A DNA stretch of 64,000 bases, taken from NCBI GenBank assembly GCA_019054805.1, contig JAHQIY010000001.1, positions 4,168,501-4,232,500 on the forward strand. Direction: 5' to 3'. This document shows positions 53,353 through 64,000 of the stretch, one piece after another. The DNA is from Brachionus manjavacas. Taxonomy: Eukaryota; Rotifera; Eurotatoria; Ploima; Brachionidae. The notes beneath the pieces are model-generated. The model made no database searches, was not told the origin of the DNA, and was given only the letters and a program-made list of their open reading frames with translations. The position numbers and the translations under genes are program-made. Every line of letters begins with the position of its first letter. Position 1 is the stretch's first letter.

Positions 53353-53809
53353 AAGTTCACGAAATTCAAAACTTTAGTGCTATCTGAATTTCACATAATT
53401 AAATAATTCAAATTTGACAAATTTGTTAATTATCACATGATTTGAAGACATTTTTTAAGAAAAATAAAGAGATAAAATAAAAAAGTAAAACCATAGAATT
53501 GTTCAGAATTTTGTTTAGATTTAAAAAAAAAAAAGGAAAACCGCCACACCCTTTTTTTTTTCTTCTAAATTACATTAGCATTTAGAGAAATTTATGCTCT
53601 TTCAGAATATAAATACTTTTTAAGTATATTCAAGTTTTATCTTTGAGATTTTGAGTCTTAAAGAACAACAACTTTTAAAAGGGTTTGCTATTTTTGGAAC
53701 CCTGGGTGTAAAAAAATTTTTTTTTGGGGTTTTTGAGGGCGTAGATTACGAATTTTGAGTCAAAAATGTGAAATTCAGATAGCACTAAAGTTTTGAATTT
53801 CGTGAACTT
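53353..53809. mobile_element. Long-TIR MITE, copy 2 (457 bp)
   Basis: Same termini as 32194-32969 (AAAGTTCACGAAATTCAAAA inverted at both ends), with TA at 53351-53352 and 53810-53811 in the expected places. The left arm is shortened and the middle is partly inverted relative to copy 1. Confidence 0.8.
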
Positions 53810-54244
53810 TATTTGAAAAATTTTAAATTGTAAAGAGCAATAAGCTCCTTCCCTCATTGAGATTTCATAAAATGTTACTAGTTTTTCTACCAATTTCGGT
53901 AGACAAAAATCAAGATATGAGATCTTGTAAGAATTCGGTAACCGAGAATCTCATAATATCCAATTCAGATTCGTTTGATAACTCAACAAATATCTCATGA
54001 GTTCTCAGATGAATTTTTGATGAGTATCCGAGAAGAGTTGTTCAATTAGTTTTAAGGACAAATTTCGATTGGCATTGATTTTATTTTCTAATATTTTGAA
54101 GATATGTAATTTAAAAAAAATGCTTTTAGGCGAAAATTGTGTTCATTAAATTTAAAAAATAAAATTTGATATATATTTATTTTGTCATTTTAATAGACCC
54201 TTTATTTTGCTTTAAAAATATAATTCTGTAAAATAAATTTAAAA

Positions 54245-56410
54245 ATGATTTTTATCAAAATTTTGCTCTTGTTTCGCATATTATTACAATCTTCATCAAA
54301 TAGCGATTGCCAATGTTCAGACTCACCAGCAAATGAAACCCTCTACTGCAAATTGAACTCAAGAATAGATCAAAGCATTTACAATTTTATAAATAATTTT
54401 ACAAAAAATAATCTTCATCTAAACTTAGGCAATCATCAACTTTCTCAAAAAAAATTAGATATTATAAAAACAACCAAAAATGTATTTATTCACAATGCAA
54501 GTGGTTTTTCACTTTACCCGAGCTCACGGGGCCTTTTTTTTTCTTCATTCAAACAAATAACAATCTTAAACTCAATATTTAATTTGTACACCAACAATTC
54601 CTTACTTTCCAACAAAGACTGCACCTCAAACAGCCGACTTTTTTCCGGCACTTATTCACTTTCATTCAGAAGCACCGTCACTTTCAGTCAACCAATATGT
54701 CCTTTTATATTTTATGAATCTATCATCCAAACACTTTCTTTTGACAATCTAAATTCAAACAATTCGATATTTTTCATGCAAATGAACACCACCTACAATG
54801 GACATTTGATAATTTTAAAATTGATAATTTCAAATAGTCAGCTTAGATTAGATTCAAAAATTTTAAGTCCAAAAGTTATTTATCAATTAGTCAGACTGGA
54901 AATTAGAGGATCCTATATTGAGAAAATAGAAGAAGGATTATTTGATCAATTGGAGTTACTCGAAATATTTTATTTAGAAAACTTTAACTCTTTGCTCAAA
55001 AAAAGCTTAAATTGGATGAATAAGCTTAATTCAAAATATCCATATTCAAGATTTCGCGATTGCTATAATTTAATCAAAGATGTCCAGCATAGCAGATATT
55101 TAATTCATAGATTTTTACTTATTTTAAATGATTCTACCTACTACTATCCTGAGCAAGATTTTTGTGTATTTAAAAATTTTCCTCATCAAAATTTTGTATT
55201 TCCTGTTATTTACACAAAACAAAAGCTCAATTGCACATGCACTGTCCTTTGGCTTTTACTAAATTGGAAGTTTTACGTCGATTTTATACCAAACCCAGAA
55301 TTTTCCATGAACACTTCTTCAGTCAGCCATTGTTTGTCTGATTTTGATCACTTGGCGAAAAAGTGCCATTTTCAGCAACGGCTAGAAAAATGCGGATCGC
55401 AAAGAATAGTTGCCGACTTTCGCTACACTTGCGACTCTAAAAAAAAGTGCTATCAACCATTTTGCTATGAGAAGTTTGTTTACATCATTTTATTTTCCAT
55501 TATCCCTTTTTTGGGTCTTTTTTTCAATTCATTTAGTTTGTATATCTTGAGAGATGCTGATTTTAAAGAAAACATGTACAAATACATGCGGATGGAGATA
55601 AGTTTTGAAATTTTGTCATTACTTTCGCTAATTTGCAATGCTACCATGAAGTATCCCTTTGACTACCTGATGCTTTTGTTTGAGCCAAAATGTAATTTAG
55701 ATTACCGATTTGAGAGTTTTTTATTGTCAATTATCAAAGTTTATGGAGCTAATTTTGTGACTTTTTTTTCAATTACCTGTGCTTCTCTGGCAAATTTACT
55801 CATGGTATTTGATCGATTGCTTTATGTGACCAACAATAAAAAATGTAAACCATTCACCCAAATTAAAAATGTTAATCTCAAAGTTTTGCCAATAATTGTC
55901 CTAACGGGCTGTCTGATGAACATGAATTTATTTTTATTTTGTAATTTGAAGACTTGTGATTTAAGCAAACAAAATTTTGAATTGAGATATATTTTTAATT
56001 TGCTGCAAGATATATTCTATATATTGATAGTTTTAATTGGATTTTATTTTAATATTTATTTAATTAAATTTATGGTCAAAAATGAATTAAAGCGAAAAAA
56101 GTTGATTAGGAGCAAAAATCAGAGGTCGTTTTTGAAGATGAAGCTTTTGGTGGTTGTGAATTTTTTTGTCATTTTACTTGCTAGACTTCCACAACTTAAG
56201 TCAACCCTTTTAAAATTAAAAATTTTTTACACTAATTATGATATATCTATCTTTTCTGAAATAGAAACTTTGTACAATCAATTTTTGATAACTATCAATT
56301 TTTCGTATACTATGAATTTTTTTCAAAACATAATTCTAAACAAAAAATTTGAATCAAAATTTTTTGAATTATTCAAATTCTGTCGTTTCAAAAAAAATCA
56401 ACAAATTTGA
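54245..56410 (+). CDS. LRR-ectodomain seven-transmembrane receptor (721 aa)
   Basis: Intronless. Residues 1-20 are a signal peptide. C22-x-C24..C35 looks like an LRR N-cap. A weakly conserved leucine-rich region with many N-glycosylation sites follows, clearest in LVRLEIRGSYIEKIEEGLF near 219-237, and a Cys cluster (CTCTVLWLL ... CHFQQRLEKC) fits the C-cap. From ~408 there are seven hydrophobic helices: FVYIILFSIIPFLGLFF (TM1), a TM3 ending MVFDRLLYV (DRY-like DRL), a basic third loop (KNELKRKKLIRSKNQR), TM6 with LLARLPQL, and TM7 with NFFQNIILN in place of NPxxY. This domain order is that of LRR-containing class A receptors (LGR-like), but the repeats and motifs are so degenerate that a lineage-specific chemoreceptor-like family is more likely. 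Ligand unknown. Confidence 0.85.
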   Translation: MIFIKILLLFRILLQSSSNSDCQCSDSPANETLYCKLNSRIDQSIYNFINNFTKNNLHLNLGNHQLSQKKLDIIKTTKNVFIHNASGFSLYPSSRGLFFSSFKQITILNSIFNLYTNNSLLSNKDCTSNSRLFSGTYSLSFRSTVTFSQPICPFIFYESIIQTLSFDNLNSNNSIFFMQMNTTYNGHLIILKLIISNSQLRLDSKILSPKVIYQLVRLEIRGSYIEKIEEGLFDQLELLEIFYLENFNSLLKKSLNWMNKLNSKYPYSRFRDCYNLIKDVQHSRYLIHRFLLILNDSTYYYPEQDFCVFKNFPHQNFVFPVIYTKQKLNCTCTVLWLLLNWKFYVDFIPNPEFSMNTSSVSHCLSDFDHLAKKCHFQQRLEKCGSQRIVADFRYTCDSKKKCYQPFCYEKFVYIILFSIIPFLGLFFNSFSLYILRDADFKENMYKYMRMEISFEILSLLSLICNATMKYPFDYLMLLFEPKCNLDYRFESFLLSIIKVYGANFVTFFSITCASLANLLMVFDRLLYVTNNKKCKPFTQIKNVNLKVLPIIVLTGCLMNMNLFLFCNLKTCDLSKQNFELRYIFNLLQDIFYILIVLIGFYFNIYLIKFMVKNELKRKKLIRSKNQRSFLKMKLLVVVNFFVILLARLPQLKSTLLKLKIFYTNYDISIFSEIETLYNQFLITINFSYTMNFFQNIILNKKFESKFFELFKFCRFKKNQQI

Positions 56411-56905
56411 CTAATAATAAGTTTTTGCCAAAACCAATAACTAATAGACTTTTAAATATCGAAACATTAAAACAATTTCAATTGAAAAATTTGAAAAATC
56501 TATCATGAAATATTTTTCTAATTTAGCCATTTCATTCACTGTTCTATTGGAAGCTTTAAGATTTCAAAGGAAACAAATGATTTTTTATCAATTTATAATT
56601 TATAAGAAAGAATCATAATAGATTTAAATTAAAAGCATTTAACCTGAAATCAAATATTTCGTGAATTTTTTTTATATTTAATTAAATTTTATATTTTAAT
56701 AAAGAAAACAATAGAATAATGGCTTTTAATAGTTCATCTATTGATTATTTGTTCTTTAAATAAACAAAAAATTAGACCTCACCGGCCTATTTTTTGAATT
56801 GATGTTTAATCATGAGAGATGATAATTTTATATGCAAATAAACTGAGGCGACTAATTCTTATGCTATAGAAAAAAGTGATATAAAAATAAATCGTGATTA
56901 ATAAG
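56411..56905. other. AT-rich spacer
   Basis: No gene recognised. Confidence 0.45.
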
Positions 56906-57300
56906 CACCTAAAAGAAGTTGAAAAATGGCTCTCCAAATGGAAAGTGAAAATTTCTATTGAAAAGACATGTTATTTGATCCTTGAGAAAAAAACTAAAAT
57001 TAAAATCAATCTTGACCTTAAATTGATGATAGTGAATAATAAAGAAAAAGTCAAATTCTAAGGCATCACATTAGACTCATAACTTAGTTCAATGGTGGAA
57101 TTATTAAAAAAACGCTGTAATTCAAGGCTCAATATAATAAAATATCTTTTAAATAGAAAATAAGACCTGGAACCAAAAAAATTTGGTAAAAATTGAAAAT
57201 CCTTGATAGAATCAATCTTGAATTTTTCCTTGTTTAAATTCTTTCTCAAAAACTAACAATGGTTATGGTTGAAGCTCATAATTTTGAATTTTTATCTGAA
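56906..57300 (+). pseudogene. Jockey-like LINE reverse-transcriptase fragment
   Basis: From 56906 one frame reads HLKEVEKWLSKWKVKISIEK, then KEKVKF-stop-GITLDS-stop-LS and LLKKRCNSRLNIIKYL, the region after the catalytic motif of jockey-clade reverse transcriptases. Two TAA stops are the only lesions over 85 codons; similarity then fades across frameshifts to about 57300. A different LINE family from those at 15951, 27088 and 62588. Confidence 0.75.
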
Positions 57301-57448
57301 AAATAATTAAAAAATTGGAAATGTATTAAAATTTTTTGCTAGATATTATTAATAACAGGGGCTAATTGAATCTAATAATCTTCTAATCACTTTTTTTCAA
57401 AATATCCTAGTATCAGCAACGTGTTTGAATCATAAAACTTGGTAACGC

Positions 57449-57548
57449 AAAAATTTCTTAAATGACTCACATCCTGAATGGATTTGACCAAATATTTTTC
57501 AGAAATTACATCGCGTGTAATATCCTGATTGTTGAACAGGACATCGTT
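57449..57548 (-). repeat. Copy of the zinc-finger relic
   Basis: About 95 bp nearly identical to 52934-53030 (TCTTAAATGACTCACATCCT through GTTGAACAGGACATCGTT). Confidence 0.8.
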
Positions 57549-59141
57549 TAGTTATTGATATATGTGTTCCAAATATCAAAAAAGTCTTAATGGTCATGTA
57601 GATCGTACTTCACTGTTACTTACATAACCCCGCTTGAAATCTATTATATAATAATTATTTTTTATTATTTTAGTTAATTTTATTAAAAATTTTTTGTTTT
57701 GATTTAAAATGCTAGTGCAAAAAAAATAAAATTGTAGAACTGTTGAATTGTAGCCTTTAATTCTAGCTTTTAATGTTGAATTAAAAGAATTTAAATCTAA
57801 ATGTATTACAAAAATATTTAATTTTCCGATAATTACAAATGGCTGGTATGTTTGAAAGCACTGAAAAAACTATTCGGACTTCAAGAGCGATTTCCCGTGC
57901 ACTTTTTAATCCATTCGAAAATTTTATTTGGTTTTTAAACCGAAATTAAATATAACAATTATAATTTTAAACTTTAAATTACCCGTATAAATTCTTTTAT
58001 CACTGGAGTAACTTTTTAAGAAACTCTTTATCTCCGATCAAAATATCCTAAATTTAAACGATTGTGAAGAAATTGTCTTGCTCTGATTGCCTAATTATAA
58101 ATTAGTTTTTAAAAATGTCATATTCAAAAAGAGGACTGAAAATATTTTGGAATTTTGAAGAAGTGAGAACTTTAACGGTATGCAAAAATATCTTTTATAC
58201 AAAAACTAATATACAAAAATAATGAGAAAATTGCCAAATAATTAAATGGAACGGTATGCAAAAATATCTTTTTACACAGGTTAATAGTCATTTAGTTGTT
58301 TCGAGTCTGAACAAATTCCGAGTCTTAAACAAGTTCAAGGGTTCAAAAAGATGTTTCTCGCAAAATTATTTTCAAGCGAAATCTCATAGAACCTATTGAT
58401 TCCGTTACGTTTATAGTAGATCAATTCCTGAAATATCTCCTAAAAATCAGTTCCCTTAGAAAACTTTTGTTTTTGGTAAATATAAATTAATATAGATACT
58501 TAAGAAATTTCTTTTAGTTTTTAAAAAATCTTAACATCAGCAACAATTCTTTATTTTCAATTAAAAATAAATTAATATATATATAATGATACTGTTTTTT
58601 TCTAATAAACTTGAATCGTAAATCCCAATTATTTCAAACACAGTTGACAAAAAATAATACTGACTCCGGTAATGAATGAGTAAAACTTTCAAAATTCCTC
58701 AACATCTTACAAAAATAATGCGAAAATTGCCAAATAATTAAATCGAACGGAAAGCTAATTTCATTTTATTAAACATTGCATTCTCTTTGACTTCTTTTAA
58801 ATCGTCTTCTTTGACTGTTTATTCTTGTCCACAGAATCTGTCCGTTGATCATTATCAACTTGCCATGATACATCCAAAACAGGAACTTTAATTAATAACA
58901 TATTTGATTTTTAGGATATAAAGCTATACATTTTAATTAGTTAGAGATAAATTAGAGATCACTGATTAAAAATTTAAAGTTGTTATTGGGAATGCTTGTA
59001 ATAAATTTTAGATAATTTGATATAATTAATCATTATTTTACATGCAAATTCAAAATATTCAAATAATTACATGTGATTGACATATGGAATAAAAAAGTAA
59101 AATTATAAATGTTTTAAAGAAATTATGATAATTTAGAAGGG
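57549..59141. other. AT-rich spacer with small local repeats
   Basis: The phrase AATTGCCAAATAATTAAAT occurs near 58229 and 58725, and AACGGTATGCAAAAATATCT near 58163 and 58250. Nothing coding seen. Confidence 0.45.
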
Positions 59142-60535
59142 ATGAGTGCTTTGCCTCATGCAGCTTCAATTACTAAGGAAATTTATGATATTGCTACAAA
59201 TTTAGAAACCTTGAAATTTAATAATAGTATGTATCTTTCAGCAAGTCCTACAGAAGAGATCCTCAAACAAATAAAACGCAACGATGAAATAGATTTAACC
59301 GGCGGTACCCCTATAACTGAATTAAATTAGAAATTAGGTATGTATTTCTAAAATACAATTTGAAAGTCCTAAGTAATTACAATCTTTTTTTGGTTTTAGG
59401 CTCTAAAAAAATATCAAGATTTCAATGTGCTTGTCATAAGTTGAATCTTGCTATTAAACATGTGATCGACAATCACGCAGAGCTTTCCAATTTATCAAAG
59501 GAAATTATTGTGTTTAACGCTTATTTTAGGCAATTAATTCGCATAAGCCACACTTTAAAAGAGAAAAAATGTGGATTGCGTTTACAGAACCTAACAAGAT
59601 AGTCTTCTGCCTATTTAATGATAGAAAGCGTTAAGCGGACATACAATTGGTTAAAATTTTATTAGGTCAATTAGTAATTTATGATAAAATTATCATATTC
59701 TGTTTTTACTTTTATAGAAAAGCCATTGAAAAATATTATGGTCCAGATAATATTGAGCTTCTTGAAACTTATCTGCAAATACTGAAACATGCATTCATGC
59801 TTTCTTTTAATTGGCAAAAAGATAACTGTTCGATCGTTCGATCTTATCGGAATTAAAAATACATTTATGATTTGGAGAGGTTTTCTATGTATGAATGATA
59901 AATTTGATTTTAAAATAAAATCTTAAATTTTAAATAAGTATAATAATTCAGTAGATCTTGAAGCATATAATCTACATAAAATTTAAAAGCGTTGAGCATT
60001 CTAAGAAGATAATGTGAGCGTCCTCATTCCTATAAATACTAATACAATAAGAGAATAAAGAAATTTTAACCAAAATTCTATTTTATATTTATTCGGTCCT
60101 AAACCTTTACCCAAACCCCGTACTTACAATAACATACCTTGTCAGCTCAGAGTACAATAGCAGCTGTTTTTATTTTGGATTTGACGACGATCAAGAGACT
60201 AATAATACAAATCAGGGTAATCAGTTCAAATTCAAGGCCGATTTAGACTTATAAATTGCTATTTTTTCTGAGTTTTTCATCTTTTCAGACAACATAATTT
60301 CAATTAAGGGCAGGCAATTTTGGATAAGATAGAAAGCTACACCTTCCTATCTTATTTGAAATTTGCTTTGCGTGTTATGTCTATACCAGCTTCGAGTGCC
60401 TATATTGAACGTTTTTTTAAGTGTTTGTTTGTACTACGAGGTCATTCAACAATAATGACGATTTGATTTTTGTTAGAAGTCTTTTAAAGGCTAATTATTC
60501 CATTTTAGCAGAGCTGAATGAAATAATAATCGAAT
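59142..60535 (+). pseudogene. hAT transposase pseudogene with nested solo LTR
   Basis: Fragments of a hAT transposase in order: PHAASITKEIYD near 59150, FQCACHKLNLAIKHVI near 59420 (conserved C..CH..H block), LRLQNLTR-stop-SSAYLMIESVKR near 59575 (the R-W-S/N-S motif with Trp lost to a stop), then LLETYLQILKHAF near 59757. After the solo LTR comes the C-terminal dimerisation signature LKFALRVMSIPASSAYIERF near 60360 and LIFVRSLLKAN after a frameshift. Stops and shifts throughout. Shows no special similarity to the other hAT relic at 26832. Confidence 0.82.
60013..60128 (+). mobile_element. Solo LTR, 116 bp
   Basis: Begins TGTGAGCG, ends CTTACA (TGT..ACA termini), and is flanked by a perfect 4-bp duplication ATAA (60009-60012 and 60129-60132). 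It contains CTATAAATAC (TATA-like) and AATAAAG. Related copy at 52081-52199. Very short for an LTR, as in TRIM-type elements; the parent element is not in the window. Confidence 0.8.
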
Positions 60536-60589
60536 AATCAAAATGAATAACATAATTACTAATATATTTTCTAATTCAATAAAAAAAAC

Positions 60590-61249
60590 AAAAATTTTAA
60601 AACTAACAACAGACTTTCGGTTTATGAAAAATTAGTTCTAAAAAAGAAACCTAAGTTTTCAGGTTTTTTGGTTCGGTTCTCAGGTTTAGAACCTGATTTT
60701 TCATGTTTTTAGGTTCAGGTTCAGGTCAGGCGGTCGAACCTGGAATGAAAGTGAAAATTGACTTTTTAGCGGTGAAAAATCTCCCGTCTCAATAAAAATC
60801 AAGGCTATTTCAAATTAAAAATTCAATTTGAAAATAAAAGATAACTTCCTTTAGTAATTTATATTAAGTAAAAATTTAAATTTTTTTTAAGATATTTTTA
60901 CAAAAGATTAAGCAATAAAAAAATCTGAGACTGGACGTAAGCGTACAGTGTCGACGCAAGGAAAAATATTTAAAAAAATCTAAATTCATAAATTCATAAA
61001 AACTAAATTTCAATATTTTTTTTTCTTCCAAAAAAAAATTATTTTCTGGTAGAAAATTTTTTTTCTCTTCAATATGGTATGTGATTTTTAAATCTTTTGA
61101 ATATGTTTGCTAAAGATAATCTCATTGGACCGAAGCAGGTAATTCACATCAACTTTATTTCCTCATCTAGATCCTGTTGAATTAGAGGATTGTTTGATAT
61201 ATCACAAACCATTACAGACTTCTTTAAAAAAAAGGCACTAATCAACTAA
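60590..61249. other. Spacer with AGGTTC-rich tract
   Basis: 60655-60745 is crowded with CAGGTTC or AGGTTT words in both orientations (TTAGGTTCAGGTTCAGGTCA), resembling hAT subterminal sequence, and may be the 3' end of the hAT pseudogene's element. The rest is featureless. Confidence 0.4.
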
Positions 61250-61446
61250 AACGAGCTCAACAAATGCTTTAAAAAAATAAAAGAAGAAGCAGGCTCTGTA
61301 TTAGATCAAAATCACAACATAAGCTTAAAAATTTACCTAAAGAGACTCTAATTGAACTTAGTAATCTTTTTTACAGGAGTTTGGAACTAGACGAAGTGTC
61401 AAAATCTTGGCAAATAGCAAGTTTAACCATGATCCCTATGTCAAAA
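61250..61446 (+). pseudogene. Jockey-like LINE fragment (RT N-terminal side)
   Basis: After a frameshift near 61335 the sequence reads NLPKETLIELSNLFYRSLEL then DEVSKSWQIASLTMIPMSK and a stop, the segment just before RT domain 1 in jockey-clade elements. Confidence 0.7.
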
Positions 61447-61957
61447 TAATGACAATATACCTTCTTGTTTCTAAAAAAGCTTCAGAGTCCTTTATTAGAA
61501 AAAAGAAGGTATGTTGTGTAATGCCGATGGATGAGTTTTTTCCTGACAATGAGACGGATAAGTGAATAGTACTTAAATGATAGTATGCGGGTGTTTTTTC
61601 CTAAATACCTTAATAAATCCCTATGAGACTTATGCAGTCCTGTATGAATGACTTTTTCGGCCAGAGCCTAGAACCAATCAGTTAGTTCTGTTTATAGTCT
61701 GTTGGTCAGCAACCGACTTGAACTAACTTTTCCAGCTGGTTCCGATTATAGAGACACCTATTCGGCACCTCTTCGAAGCACTACGCCTACTTCTTATATC
61801 TTTTGGTATTTATTGAAATATCCAAAAGATTCGAGTTCTTGTTCAGAACCCTGGATGACTTATTCAGTCTTCCTTTAGTTTATCGAGAGACTTAAATCTT
61901 AAGCCGCTCGGATAGAACAAGTAAAAGAAAAAGTTAAGTTTATTTTAAAAATATTCT
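61447..61957. other. Less AT-rich unassigned stretch
   Basis: Base composition is visibly higher in G+C than its surroundings (for example 61660-61760). TGTTGTGTAATGCCGATGG at 61512 could be an LTR start, but no second copy is in the window. Confidence 0.35.
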
Positions 61958-62524
61958 TTATTTCAAATACTGTAATATGTAATTTAAAAAATTTAAAGTT
62001 ACGACGTTCTCCCGACGCTCCTTAATAAAGCCTTCCATCTTTTGGGCTTTTACTTTTTCAATCAGGTCTGAGATCTCTTTATCTCTATCCTGTAACCTAC
62101 CGATTTTATTATTGATTGAGAGAATATCTCTCTCTTCCATGTCTTGTTTATTCTCAAATACGAAACATTCGATCCCATTTCTTATTAGGGTATCGTTTAT
62201 AATCCTGGCAACGTTATTCCAACCAAAAAACTGCCACATTTTCGGAAATGATACTTTGTATACTCCATTCCGTAAACATTTTCTTGCCAATTCTTTCTAA
62301 GCCAATTCGACGTGTTTGACTGCTAATTTACTCTTCAAATGTCCGTTAACGAAATAAAAGATTTTATCTTTTATTAAACATTCGTCCACTATATGTGGAA
62401 TGGAAATTACGTCTTTGTCAATTAGCTACTTTAGGAGGTTGCTTTCTTTTATATCCTTGATAGATAATACTATTGGAAATTTTGATTTCAAGATGTTCTC
62501 GCTCTTGTAAACAATTTTGTCCAT
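61958..62524 (-). pseudogene. Unrecognised retroelement-type ORF with two stops (189 codons)
   Basis: From ATG 62524 a single frame runs to TAA at 61958, interrupted by two stop codons (near 62425 and 62300). It reads SENILKSKFPIVLSIKDIKE, then HIVDECLIKDKIF, SKLAVKHVEL, VYKVSFPKMWQFFGWNNV and a charged coiled-coil-like C-terminus (NNKIGRLQDRDKEISDLIEK). A C-terminal coiled coil on a ~190-residue protein next to LINE sequence suggests an ORF1/Gag-type protein, but I cannot name it. Confidence 0.5.
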
Positions 62525-62562
62525 GATATTGTCTATTTTTTGTTACGATATTGATAATAACG

Positions 62563-62603
62563 AGTCTATTACATCCTCTTTTCCGATGAGGATGTAATAG
62601 ACT
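62563..62603. repeat. Perfect 16-bp snapback palindrome
   Basis: AGTCTATTACATCCTC (62563-62578) and its exact complement (62588-62603) are separated by 9 bp. Both arms read EDVID in their own outward direction, into the minus-strand pseudogene and into the plus-strand LINE. Confidence 0.9.
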
Positions 62604-63815
62604 TGACCAATTTGCTTGAAACTATCGATCTAATGTATGAAGCAATGATCAGAAGAACCGCTCTTGACATCATCTATTTAGATTTTGCCAAAGCAATTGA
62701 TACTTTTCCACATAAAAGATTAATTCACAAGCTTGAATGTTATGGTTTTGAAATCTCAATTATCGAATGGATAAGCCGTTTTTGTTTAAAAGAAAACAAA
62801 GAGTTGTATTGGGTGGAACAGTCTCCGAATGGATAAACGCAGGTAGTGGAGTACCACAGGGTTCAGTTTTAGGTCCAATTCTATTTATAATTTACATTAA
62901 TGACCTCCCAAAGCTTTTAGACAATCTGTTTGAAATATTTGCGGATGATACTAAGTTGATGTCAATTGTAAGCAGTAATGATTCATGTTTAGCTCTTGAA
63001 AATGATCTCGCCAAAATATCTACATGGACAGATGACTGGTTAATCAAGCTAAATGATGAGAAATGCAAAGTAATGCACTGTGGAGCTATTGATCCAAATT
63101 TTAATTATACAATTAATTAAACCAGTCTAATGAAGACAGAAATAGAACGTGATCTAGGAATAGTCATTACGAACAATTTAAAATGGTCCCACCAGGTAAA
63201 TGCAGCTGCTAATAGAGCTAATTATATTTTAGACTCAATAAGAAGAACAATTAAATTTCACAATAAGGAAACAGTAACCAGACTATATAAAACTTTTTTT
63301 AGGCCTCATCTAGAGTATGGAGTACAAGTATGGAGTCCTCATCTTAAGAAAGTTATAAAAGGAGAACTACCAAACTCGTTCCAGAATTAAAAAAATTGAA
63401 CTTCAATGACAGATTGGCTGCACTGAACTTGACTCCTTTAGAAACAAGAAGAATAAAAGGAGATTTGATTGAAATGTTTAAATTTGTAAAGGGTTAGAAA
63501 AAATTTACTGGCATACTCCCTTAGTCTTCAAGAACTACCAAGAAAGTGTATATCGTCCGGCTCTTAGACAACATGATTTTATAATGGAGAAGCAATTGGA
63601 AAAAAACTGTGAACAAAGATATAATTTTTTCAGTAAAAGAGTTGTAAATGTTTGGAATCAATTAGATGAAGATATTATAAATTCAAATACTGTTAATGAA
63701 TTTAAAAACAAAATTGATAAAACGAATTTTAACAAGCTATTATGATGAGGCTAATCCCTCTTTTCATGTGCCTAGCACATCATAGCTTTATTTATTATTA
63801 TTATGATTATTATTA
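62588..63815 (+). pseudogene. LINE reverse-transcriptase, 5'-truncated
   Basis: Three overlapping frames make up the RT: LDIIYLDFAKAID near 62665, SGVPQGSVLGPILFIIYIND near 62848, and the catalytic FADDTKL near 62938. Then come DDWLIKLNDEKCKVMHCG, ERDLGIVITNNLKW, TFFRPHLEYGVQVWSPHLKK, LALNLTPLETRRIKGDLIEM and a final VVNVWNQLDEDI. At least three frameshifts and stops, several at A runs. It ends in an ATT-rich tail (63785-63815). Same clade as the 15951 and 27088 LINE tails but with a different 3' tail. The plus-strand start coincides with the palindrome at 62563. Confidence 0.87.
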
Positions 63816-64000
63816 TTTAATTTTTAAAATTTCACCGTTTTATTTTGATACAGCAAATCTAAAGAAAATAATTAAAATTTATTAAAATTTTTATAACTGA
63901 TTAAAGTACAGAATTTAAAAACCAAATTTTATTTACATTTTGTATATTTGATAACCTTCTAAAACAATTGGTGAAGCTATTAAATATTGCAATATGCAAA
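63816..64000. other. AT-rich end of window
   Basis: Nothing recognised. Confidence 0.5.

Overview
The window is AT-rich animal nuclear DNA. It encodes a TRPC-type cation channel, two seven-transmembrane receptors, a heterotrimeric G-protein gamma subunit and a MORN-repeat protein. Introns are mostly 47-63 bp and the receptor genes are intronless. Transposons occupy much of the rest: Tc1/mariner, piggyBac, hAT, MULE, Ginger, LINE, SINE and Gypsy-like LTR relics. I infer a compact-intron invertebrate, possibly a rotifer-like lophotrochozoan. No ribosomal or mitochondrial marker is present to settle the taxon.

Layout. 1-4.7 kb: SINE fragment, deleted Gypsy-like LTR element, zinc-knuckle relic, two foldbacks. 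4.7-15 kb: the main gene island. It holds three copies of a small MGCGKS..PYGG-repeat gene, a MORN gene, a rhodopsin-like GPCR, three tRNA-Glu(UUC) genes and a seven-exon TRPC gene; one tRNA sits inside a TRPC intron. 15.6-20 kb: three tandem ~1450 bp units, each carrying the same truncated LINE tail. 20-29 kb: decayed tRNA-Glu, Tc1 relic, a Ginger-type transposon with terminal repeats and 4-bp target duplication, SINE, hAT relics, a fourth PYGG gene with its tRNA-Glu, a TRPC exon fragment, LINE and Tc1 relics. 30-32 kb: G-gamma gene and a secreted Ser/Thr-rich orphan. 32-38 kb: inverted-repeat elements in otherwise empty DNA. 38.3-50.7 kb: tandem 2290 bp units of a dead LINE (ORF1 plus endonuclease, no reverse transcriptase), one split by a MULE and another by an intron-containing mariner. 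50.7-54 kb: an unrecognised ORF, a piggyBac MITE, LTR and zinc-finger relics. 54.2-56.4 kb: an intronless LRR-ectodomain receptor. 56.4-64 kb: LINE and hAT relics, including a solo LTR nested in a hAT pseudogene.

How genes relate. The receptors, G-gamma and TRPC are parts that commonly act in G-protein signalling, but nothing here shows they act together. The most unusual item is the PYGG family. Four loci encode predicted lipid-anchored proteins that differ mainly in the number of a 10-residue repeat. They share a promoter block and a 3' hairpin about 30 bp after the stop. Three of the four have a tRNA-Glu(UUC) gene about 100 bp beyond the hairpin on the same strand.
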